The position numbers and the translations under genes were made by a program. DNA of 64,000 nucleotides. It comes from Branchiostoma floridae. Lineage: Eukaryota > Chordata > Leptocardii > Amphioxiformes > Branchiostomatidae. Positions 33,044 to 42,400 of this stretch are shown here, piece after piece. The notes beneath the pieces are model-generated. The model saw only the letters and a program-made list of their open reading frames with translations, was not told the origin of the DNA and searched no databases. Every line of letters begins with the position of its first letter. Positions within the stretch are counted from its first letter, which is position 1. The DNA is taken from contig NC_049987.1 in NCBI RefSeq assembly GCF_000003815.2, forward strand, positions 6,549,904 through 6,613,903. Direction: 5' to 3'.

Positions 33044-36000
33044 CTGAAAAATAAACAAGAAAATCACCGACAAATTAGAAAGTTGAACAGCATATGAGAA
33101 TATGCACCACATTCAATTCGCGTGTCTTTGCAATTTGCCCTGTGCTTCGTTTTTTGTTAAGGCTTATATTGATATTTGTGCATATTTGCCTGCAAAGATA
33201 GATGAATTTTTCCCAAAGTAGATATCATGTCCATATTCCTTCTATTGGTGAGTTACAATTTCTCCCCAACCAATTGCTTGATCATGAGATCTATTGTTAG
33301 ATGTGGTTCTCGCCATAATTTTAGCTTTTGCCCTGTGATACTTGGCTGTACTTATCAATGGAAATTCAAGGTACCTGGCTTCCTACAGGTTTAACCGTTC
33401 AACATGGCGGACAACACGTAAGTCCTAGTCACATCACTACCAACACTTCATAACGTCGACGATACACCACTACGTCTCTTTCCATGATTTTGTCATGCAT
33501 ATAACAAACTTATAAATGAATAGATTTGGCTACTTCCACGTTTAACCATTCAGCATGACAAGCCACGTGAGTGCACATCAGTGCCATCCCGTCTCTTACT
33601 ACCATGATTTTGGTGGTTGTGCCGTGGCACTTGGTGCAAATAATTAGATAAATGGATACATTTTTCTAACATTGGGCTATTTCATTTTTTAACAATTTTC
33701 AACATGGCAGACTGCACGTCACGGTCACGTGAGTACCATCGATATATCGTCCTGTTAAGCCCTTTGGAATAGTCAATGGCTTGTTGAGCAAACCTTCCTA
33801 TGTGTATTTCAGAGCCCAACCGGTGATATAGATGGACTAATAGCTTCTTAACCTGTCGGTAGCATAGATGACACCATGAAGTTTTAATGCCTTACCTTCC
33901 TGCCCCTCGAGCTCTCCAAGGCCTCCCAGTGCGCCTTGGTCTCCTGCATCTCGTGCGCAAACGCCTGCGCACGGCGCTCCGTTACAGTCAGGATCTCCCG
34001 GAACTCTCCGCGCATGCGCTGCTCCTCGTCGATGACGATCTGCATGTCCCTAACCTGGTATCACGGAAATTATGGATTATCAGATAATATACTGGCAAAG
34101 ATATCATCATCCATACGTAATGACTAATTGAACATCTATCTATTGCAGAACAAAGTCAGTCAAAAGAAAACGACATTGTCTTCACCATTTGGTGACCGTG
34201 GAAAAGTATAGGAAATACATTGCCAGCCTAAATGGGCTGACTAACAAACGTAAACCATGTGTTTTGTTGTGAATAGCTTGATGCTGTCGTAGATACCGAT
34301 ACTGACATTTACCATAACTGTTCGTCGTACGCTGCTTTCTGCACGGATATACCACGAAGTATCTTCTGGCGCGTTCCAGTACCTTTGATGCAACAGTTTC
34401 TTCAGAAGTGTCAGTTTCCCCCACCCACCTGATCCTGGAGCTTGCCGATCACCCCAGAGTTAGCCCAGTTGGCGCGGTCCAGCTGCACTTCCAACTTGAT
34501 CACGTCTCTCTCCAGCTTCTTCTTGGTCCTCAGCGCCTCAGCCTTGGCCTTGGCCTCCGCCTCCAGGGACGCCTGTATACTATCGATGGCACGCCAGTGG
34601 CCTTTACTATATCACGGTGCGAAAAGAAGACAGTGTCAGATCTATATCGATCATTCTATAGTTTTTTTATCAGTTGGTCGGTCAGTTGGTTGAACAAATA
34701 AACATAAGTAGTAGCTATGTAGCTACCACTATAGGATGTCATTTTTCGTCGTTGCTACTCCTGTTCTTTCTCTCAATGAATGGGTACTACTTATTATACA
34801 TGCCCGGGAAACCTGTCCGTTCTTCATGCCTTTAAATACTTACCGTGTGACCTCGAACTCCTCCTCCTTCTCAGCGAGTCGCCTGTCGATGTCCGCCTTG
34901 AGCTGGCTGAGCTCCAGGTTAAGACGTAACACCTTGTCTTCCTCCACCTCCAGACTGCTCTCCGCCTCCTCCAGCGCCGCCTGGAGCTCCTCCTTCTCCA
35001 CCTCAAGACGCTTATTGGCCTTCTTGAGCTGGCTGAGCTCCAGGTTAAGACGTAACACCTTGCCTTCCTCAACCTCCAGACTGATCTTCGCCCCCTCCAG
35101 CGCCGCCTTAAGCTCCCAGTTAAGACGTATCACCTTGCCTTTCTCCACCTCCGCCTCCTCCAGCGCCGCCTTAAGCTCCTCCTTCTCCAGCTCAAGACGC
35201 TTATTGGCCCTCTCAAGCTCGGAGATTGTCTTTGCTCCTTCCGCAACAGCTTCATTCAGTCCGGCAACGTCGTCTGAAAATAAAGTGAAGAAACGATAAG
35301 ATGGACACATTGAGGATTGACAGTAATTGGAAGATTTTTAGAACAGAGAAATGTGTCTTAACAAACCAGAGCTGGTTGGCATCTGGTTAAATTTTCGTTG
35401 GAATTGATTATGCAAATGGCACTTTTCAGAATGTTGGCATCCGTCTGTCTCGGAAGACAATGGTAGGCAGACGGGTTTAAGGCGACCCGTCTGCCTGGCC
35501 TGCACTTGGGTTTTTAAGGTGAAGGAGGGGTGTGCACGTCCACCCTCTCGTCCACTGGCGCACTAGTCCTACATGGGCAACTGTATGCAACGTGTAAGAC
35601 GGCCCCAGCAGATGCAGGTTTGTTGTTTAGAGTTTCCGTCTCCTAGGAGGACTTCCGACCAAGGATGCAAGGGGTTCTTCCCACCCCTGACTCATGTGTC
35701 ATGGCGGGTGCGTCATGCTTGAACATGCCCCTATAGCCTGTCACCACCACAAAGGCCTGTCACTGCCACTAGCCGCAGCTAAGTGCTCATTCACTTAAAG
35801 TGAGTTAAAGTGAGAAAAGTCGTGTAAAGTACCCTTCCCATGGGCACAAGATCGGTGACACGGCAAACGGATTCGAACCCGGGACCTCTTGGGCCTGAGA
35901 CCAACGCGCTGCCGATCGTGCCACGCGGTCCCAAAAATCACGCGGTTTTCAAAATGGTGTGGAAAAAACATGACAGCTACAAAAGCAGTCATAAAGTAAT

Positions 36001-37730
36001 CTGAAATCATAAAGTAACTAGAGTTCCACGAACCCATACCTTCGCCAAATAAACAAGGGTTATTATAAAGAATGTATGTTTCTGAGACTTTATAAGTTGT
36101 GGATGTTATGATGGCCCTGTCCTACTGTAGAAGTCCAGAGATCATTAGTATCCATGAACAACATCTCGAGTTAAGTTGCTAACAGCCAAACGCACTTATG
36201 TACAAAGCTCCCTGGGGACCAGTAGAAAAACGCCAGTACAATTGCCAATGTCAACACTGGGTTTCGCCTTACGGAACAAAATTCCACTGGCGCTGGCACT
36301 GCACACATCTCTTCTTATCAAAGGATTTAAATCATCCTTCGTTGAAATTGATGAATCCTGAATTGTAGGTTTTCAACGTTTAAGTCTCAGCTGCTCTTTC
36401 CTGCACCTTAGTTTGTTTTTGTCGTCATTAAACACGGTGGTCAAATACGGGCTCAAAATCGCCCATGTCTAGCCGAATTCGAACCTTCTTCGATGATGTT
36501 CCATCTGACGTAATTCGAACGGAACCCGTGTTCTATTTAGGTCATCTGCGGTCATTGCAGGTAAAACCGTGCTTTCTGGCATTTTCCTCCCAACTAACTT
36601 GAATCAGGCGAAAAATATAGTTTTTAACCAATATAAACAATTTTCTGGACATTACATCTATGCTTTCACTTTGTTTGGAACCTGTAATATGTAACGAAGC
36701 TACTGGCGTTTTTGTTGGTGACCTTGAATATCATAAGTGTTGTTTACACCGGTATCAATAACACCCTCCCGCTCTCCGTGCGGCATGACATGCGTGCAAA
36801 CATCGTTTAAGATCTCCACCAAGAATAGTCCAACATAACTCATTGACGGCTCAAAATGACCGCAACGGTTTTCCCGAGATTTCTGTTTTTGGGATTTTTA
36901 AAAAATGCCTTAGATTTTGAATTATTGGTAATTAAGTGCGAAAAATGCCATTTTTACGCATATTTTTGACTGTAACTTTGCTTAAAATTAAAAATTAAAA
37001 AATCCCCAAAACAGAAAGTTTTATTTGCCTCTCAGATGACGAAAAATATAAAAATCGAGAATTTGCCATGGCACTTGCGGCCCATCTTATCAAGAGTATG
37101 GTCAAATTGAAGGCCTTCCTAGAAACAGAAAAAAAATCGTCTTTGGAAGCAAAATCGAAACGAAACAACTATCTCAATTCAAACGGGAAGATTCAAACTA
37201 TCTAAAATTGCGAATTTAATCTTATTTTGAATACATTTTCCCTGTCATAACATCTTGTTTATTTTGAAATATTTTACGGTTAGCAAATAGTAGGCCTCTT
37301 GTAACCCGATACTCTTTCGAACTCGCATAGCAACGGGAAAGAATACCCTAGCAACCGACTGCCGTGAAAGTACATTTAATACGATTAACACACACCGAAA
37401 TGTCTCGGATGGATACAAAACTCTATGATCGATACTAAAACATACCTTAAACTAAATTCTAAGCTTCCTAGTATCTGTTTTAAGTCTAATCAAGTCTACT
37501 GGTCTTAACTGAAAATGTTTTATAATAGCCAATGTTTTGACTGAAAATTCTCCATGTACAATGTATATCTACATCTTTACCTCTCCGGGGTTGCTACAGA
37601 CAAGTTCAATATCAAAAACATCTCAAAACGCTCAAGTACACAACTCCTAAACCCCCAATATGAAGACCTTACCAGTAATAAACCCCAACATGACAAGAAG
37701 TATCACCACTAGGTAGTTTCCTCTCTCCAT
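33017..37730 (-). CDS. Gene D: possible chimeric signal-peptide / myosin-rod gene
   Basis: Predicted exons are 37673-37730, 34844-35273, 34429-34606, 33896-34054 and 33017-33043. They give 852 nt, an open frame of 283 codons and a stop. Exon 1 starts [19 protein letters not shown], a short polar start then a hydrophobic stretch like a signal peptide, and ends in phase 1 at the strong donor CTG/GTAAGG. The next four exons copy MyHC-A exons 35, 36, 37 and 42 and accept exactly that phase. Exon 2 is enlarged by internal repeats. The product would be a coiled-coil protein with no motor, possibly entering the secretory pathway. Joining exon 1 to the myosin-derived exons is inference. Alternatives are a pseudogene fragment beside an unrelated first exon, or misassembly. 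No promoter was recognised. Confidence 0.5.
33603..33637 (-). pseudogene. Relic of MyHC-A exon 41 in the duplicate
   Basis: Only the last 35 or so bases survive ([10 protein letters not shown] against [10 protein letters not shown]), with the donor region. No usable acceptor precedes it, so it is probably skipped. Confidence 0.75.
33896..34054 (-). CDS. Gene D exon 4 (copy of MyHC-A exon 37)
   Basis: 53 codons, [20 protein letters not shown] to ESSRGRK. Two codons longer than the source by an in-frame insertion near the end. Splice sites intact. Confidence 0.65.
34429..34606 (-). CDS. Gene D exon 3 (copy of MyHC-A exon 36)
   Basis: 59 codons after a split Arg, [20 protein letters not shown] to IGKLQDQ. 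An in-frame loss of three codons relative to the source. Splice sites and frame intact. Confidence 0.65.
34844..35273 (-). CDS. Gene D exon 2 (expanded copy of MyHC-A exon 35)
   Basis: 142 whole codons plus split codons, from [15 protein letters not shown] to EEEFEVT. The source has 79. The extra 63 residues come from internal tandem duplication of a module containing [16 protein letters not shown] and [19 protein letters not shown]. All copies are in frame. Confidence 0.65.
35434..35945 (-). mobile_element. tRNA-derived SINE in gene D intron 1
   Basis: Flanked by TTTTCAGAATG (35423-35433) and TTTTCAAAATG (35946-35956). On the minus strand the head shows an A-box-like TGGCACGATCGG and a B box GGTTCGAATCC about 35 bp apart. 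The duplicated source intron in MyHC-A lacks it, which confirms an insertion. Confidence 0.75.
36010..37672 (-). other. Gene D intron 1, unique part
   Basis: No further exon could be recognised on the minus strand. A/T-rich with no clear repeats. Confidence 0.4.
37673..37730 (-). CDS. Gene D exon 1 (signal-peptide-like)
   Basis: 19 codons plus [20 protein letters not shown]. The ATG context is CAAGATGG. The donor is CTG/GTAAGG. A 13-residue hydrophobic core follows a short polar start. Confidence 0.5.
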
Positions 37731-38604
37731 CTTGCCACTTAAGACACAGAGAAAACTCCTTATGGTGAAACTTGTCTCTGCACCAGAGTAATAAGTTCCC
37801 AGTAGGTCTACTCAGGGGGGGGGGGGTGAAAGGAGAGGTATAATGTTACAGTAATCAACACACCTGTCACAATGGTAGATTTCTCAGGTAGATTTCTTAC
37901 CTGCGTGTTTATGTTACAAGAGGATCAGGTAGGAATGCTCTTCAAAAGGGGTGTCGGAACAAATCACTGTGGTCAGAAAATGGGGTGATAAATTTTCATT
38001 TATTATGGGAATTTTCAAACAATTTTACATTACCCTTGGTGAATGGTGATTTGTTAATCTATTGTTATTTGCAATTCGGGGTGAAGGTACTATGAATATA
38101 TGTATAAAGTATTTTGTGTTTGGGGCGTTTTGTACGTCACCCCTAGGAATATTTGATAATGGTACGGTCCATCGTGCGCATGTGCACAACAGGTGGTGGT
38201 GGCAGGTACGGATGAAATCTTCGAGGAATATTTAGAAACGTCTCAAGAAGGGCATAAGGAAAGAGTGATACTTCCTTGTATGACTCATCTTCCTGAGGAA
38301 ACACTTAAGGAAACTTAGTTCTTAGTGGTGAAGCTATAAAAATCCTCAATAAGTATAGTTTCTATTGTTAGCTGTTAGTCCATGTTGATTTGATTATTTG
38401 GATGACATTCCCGCAATTGAATTATTGTTGTAATACTTCACCCGAAACAACTTGCTGTTGAATCCCCTATTCTTTATGTGGTATAGCCCCCTACTAGGTA
38501 CATGGCTTCCTTCTCAGTAAGGAAGGGGCCGGTCATATCCTTAAAGGCAAGAAATAGCTATTAACTATAAAAACAGACGAGTCTTTTGTGATGATACAGC
38601 CACA
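37731..38604. other. Intergenic region between MyHC-A 3' end and gene D exon 1
   Basis: No clear promoter. The only TATA-like string upstream of gene D (CATTATACC near 37840) is weak. From about 38390 the sequence is the source copy of the duplicated 3' flank. Confidence 0.4.
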
Positions 38605-38610
38605 TTTATT
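38605..38610 (-). terminator. Possible distal polyadenylation signal, MyHC-A
   Basis: AATAAA on the minus strand about 850 bp after the stop; a nearer signal at 39393 is more likely. Confidence 0.3.
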
Positions 38611-38754
38611 GCATACCCAAGCTGGGTGGTGAACTTGGCGTTGTTGACATGCCAAATATACCAAGCGCTGAACCGTAAAGGTAACAAATGCTTCAGATTC
38701 TTCAACCAGATTTAAACTTAGGGGATTGGAGTACTGTTTGTACGTGCCTGTATG

Positions 38755-38845
38755 TATGTGTTTGTGTGTGTCTTTGTGTGTGTGTGTGTGTGTCTTTGTG
38801 TGTGTGTCTGTGTATTTGCGCGCGTGTGTGTGTGTGTGTGTGTGT
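38755..38845. repeat. (GT)n microsatellite
   Basis: Interrupted GT tract, duplicate of that at 32366-32520. Confidence 0.93.
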
Positions 38846-39392
38846 AGTTTCTGAATATGTTGGTTGAAGGTTTTTCATGCTGTCTTTCTGAACGAGTGTA
38901 TAAACTGACACGTTGTAACGCTGCTCAGTCACATGAAAACTAGTCTACAACCATGAAGTTATAACGTTGTTGCCACGCAATCTCAGCAACGTTTGTTCTC
39001 TTTGACGTTTGCTCTCTTTGCGAATCAGCGTTGATCTGAATCAGTACGTATTGGTGTTCTTTTTTTCATGCTAATGTATCTAACGTTGTTTTGTACAGAG
39101 GTTGCAAAATAGATATATTGCAGCACACTGGTAACCCAAACTATTCGCGTTGCGAAACTGGCTATCTATCGGACTTAATTACCTAAGTATGAAACATGGC
39201 TTACTGGGCATTTTTCCAGCAATCACTTAGATAGCGCTATAGCTTCCATTGTGTCAGTAAATACTACCATTAACATACCAAGCATTACAAGTTTCTTATC
39301 TGTTACGCATGAGATTGAAAACAATATATTATGTATTGTTAGATTCTGAGATACAAATGTATATGAGGTTTACGGGAACTTTAAGTTGTCTA

Positions 39393-39398
39393 TTTATT
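39393..39398 (-). terminator. Likely polyadenylation signal, MyHC-A
   Basis: AATAAA on the minus strand about 65 bp after the stop codon, giving a short 3' UTR. Another AATAAA overlaps the stop codon itself (39460-39465). Confidence 0.5.
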
Positions 39399-39460
39399 TT
39401 GAGTCACTTTTCTTTGGGCGTGCAGATGAGCAATAAGAGAAAACTTGAGCTTTGACGTCT

Positions 39461-39487
39461 TTATTCTTCTTGGTGCAATTTCTGGAT
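39461..39487 (-). CDS. MyHC-A exon 42 (C-terminal tailpiece)
   Basis: IQKLHQEE then TAA. Short acidic end. The acceptor is TTTTTCAG. Confidence 0.85.
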   Translation of the reverse strand: MQKLHQEE

Positions 39488-42400
39488 CTGAAAAATAAAC
39501 AGGAGAATCACAGACAAGTTAGAAAGTTGAGAAGCACATGAGAATATGCACTACATTTGTTCAGTTTACCTTTTGCAAATTGCCTTGTGCTTCGTTTTTT
39601 GTTATATTTTGTTATATTGATATTTGTGCATATTTGCCTACAAAGATAGATGAATTTTTCCCAAAATAGATACCGTGACCACATTCCTCCTATTGGTGAG
39701 TTCCAATTTCTCCCCAACCAATTGCTTGATCATGAGATCTATTGTTAGATGTGGTTCTCGCCATAATTTTGGCGTTTGCCTTGTGATACTTGGCTGTACT
39801 TATCAATGGAAATTCGATGTACCTGTCTTCCTTCAGGTTTAACCGTTCAACATGGCGGACAATACTTAAGTCCTAGTCACATCAGTGTCAACGCCTCATA
39901 ACGTTGACGATATACCAACACGTCTCTTTCCATTATTTTGTCAAACATCTAACAAACATATAAATAAATAGATTTGGCTACTACTAATGTTTAACCATTT
40001 AGAATGGTAGGCGATTCAGCCTGGCAAGTCACGTGAGTGCACATCAGTACCATCCCGTCTATTAAGGTGGTATCTCACTGCAATTGGGGCACCGGTGCGG
40101 CACTGCGAGGTTCGTAGGTGACTCAACAAATAAAAGATAAAGNNNNNNNNNNNNNNNNNNNNNNNNNNNNNNNNNNNNNNNNNNNNNNNNNNNNNNNNNN
40201 NNNNNNNNNNNNNNNNNNNNNNNNNNNNNNNNNNNNNNNNNNGAAAAGATAAAGAACGAATTTCTTTCGTTTTGTGTATTTTGTTGTCTCGAAGTCATAC
40301 GTATTAAGCAGTATCTGAATTATTAAAAAAATAGCGTCAACAAATTAAAACAGTGTCGCAGTGAAGGAACCCCGCAGTGCCGCACCGGTGCCCCAAGTGC
40401 AGTGAAATACCACCTTCACGTACCATGATTTTGGCGGTTGTGCCGTGGTACTTGGCGCGCATCTTGGCCAGCGCGCCCTCCGCGATGTCCGCCCGCTCCG
40501 TCACGTCCTCCAGCTCGTTCTGCGTCTGGCGGTACCGAGTCAGGCTGCTGGTGGCGGTTTCCGCCTGCGCAGAGAGGAAGAGCGAAACTTGTAACCACCA
40601 AATACAGTAGGGGAAGCATCAATCATTAGATAACTTTGAACATAACAGTGCCCTCAGCTAGGTGTGCAACAGTTAGATGGAGCAGGTCATCATCATCAAG
40701 TCACTAAGTGCGATATAACTGTAGCTTTTATCTCTTTGTACGAGACTAGGGAGAGAGACAGACAGGCAGACAGACAGAAGACAAATGTTAGACGTACACA
40801 GTCTCAGATACACCACACACACACACAGAGAAACGATATATAGAGTTTTCGTTTCTAATCTACTAAGAACGTAGATTGTTGGTTGTGAACATGTGAGTAC
40901 AAAGTCAAATTCGTCAAGGATATTTCGAAGGCCTCACCGCTTCCTCAGTCTGCCTCTTGTACGTCTTGATCTTCAGCTGCAGTTTCTCTACCATTTCCTG
41001 AAGACGTTCCTGGTTCTTACGGTCCTCGTCTGACTGGAAGGTCATCTCCTTGAGACGGCGCTCGTTCTTGCGCAGGCTCTTAAGAGTGTCTTGGTGACGC
41101 TTGGATTCTGCAGCCAACGATGCCTCGAGTTCCCGGACCTTGAAGACAATGACAACACTTGTCACACGACATATGCCAAGTCTAGCGATGAAGCAGAAGG
41201 ACTAATGTTTTTTCTTTGCGTTTTTTTTTGCCATATTTTGATGCATCAAATTCTGATTAAAGACAGCTTTCAATATGATATAATGTTGCTGATTTAGATT
41301 TGCAATATTCTCTATCATGACATTGACTTACATAGCATTGACTTACATAGCCTCCACCCTCTGTACCCTAGGTCTGATTGCGACTTACTTTGGTCCTCAA
41401 CTTCTATACCATGTTTCCTGACCTTCGTTGCGACTTACCTTGGTTTCCAGCTTCTGTATCATGCGTTTCCCGGCCTTCATTGCGATAGTCTCGGCCTCGT
41501 CCAGGCGGCGCTGCAGGTCCCGGATGCTCTCTTCCTGATCCCGCTTGACCTTTTCCAGATGAGCAGCTTTGTCCTGCTCTTGACGAAGGTCTTCCGCCAT
41601 CCGGGCCGACTGGAACAGGAAACAGGAACTATATGTCAACAACCTCTCATCATCATCATCGGTCGACGTCCTTACACACGACAGGGTTATACCGCCCCTT
41701 ACGGGGTGACATACCCTTTCGCTAGCTAACAACTTCTACGGAATCGAAAGTGTACCATAAGGATACATCAGTTGTCTAGGTTTACCTGAAAATATGAAAA
41801 GGGTATGAGGACATTTACTTGAAATGATCGACAGAAAGGCTGTATGATCTCAAATTCAAAACTCTTAGTAGTCTTATCAATGTAGGCTATCCTGTATGAA
41901 GAAATAGTGTAGGTGATCCTGTATGAAGAAATAGATTAGCTCAAGGCTTATTTCTACCTACAGTTTGAAATAAAAACTTAATCTCCCGTTCCATTCTTGA
42001 TTAGCCCAAGGCTTATTCTGTTCACCTGCAGCATGACAACAAGCTTACATCTTTTATCGCCTTTTTTCATTAGCTCACCGCTAATTTTACTCATCTGCAG
42101 TACAATTACATGCTTACATCTCCTATCGCCTTCTTGGCCTTGTCGTCAGCCTGCCTGGCGGCGCTCTGCAGCTCCTCCTGCTCGCCCAGCAGCTGCTGCA
42201 CCTCCGCGTCAAGCTTCCGCTTGGCGGCGACCAGGGCGCTGTTCTGGGTGGACAACTCTCCCACGCGGTCCTGCGCCTCTACCAGCCCGGCCTCCGCCAC
42301 CTAGGGGACAAGCATTATCAATACAAAAGCAAAGATCAACCTGTTTTTTGTATTATCTATTCATGTATCATGTATCATGTAGTCGTAGTAGTTCTTAGTA

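Larger units (their letters stand above)
31985..36010 (-). repeat. Degraded tandem duplicate of the MyHC-A 3' region (38390-44040)
   Basis: Near-identical blocks run in order through both regions. They cover the downstream flank (CAAGAAATAGCTATTAACTA), the (GT)n tract, the last exon, the introns, and copies of exons 37, 36 and 35 with the upstream intron. Relative to the source, about 2.1 kb holding exons 38-40 and most of exon 41 is missing between 33640 and 33790, and a 512-bp SINE has been added. Confidence 0.9.

Noticed and set aside
34736-35299. Long plus-strand ORF (187 codons) rich in Ser, Leu and Ala
   Set aside because: It is the antisense shadow of the expanded rod exon. Coiled-coil codons read backwards give open Ser/Leu-rich frames. 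The same applies to several ORFs opposite other rod exons.
35860-35935. tRNA gene on the minus strand
   Set aside because: A and B boxes are present but the acceptor stem is not complementary at the 3' end and the T stem is mismatched. It is the head of a SINE.
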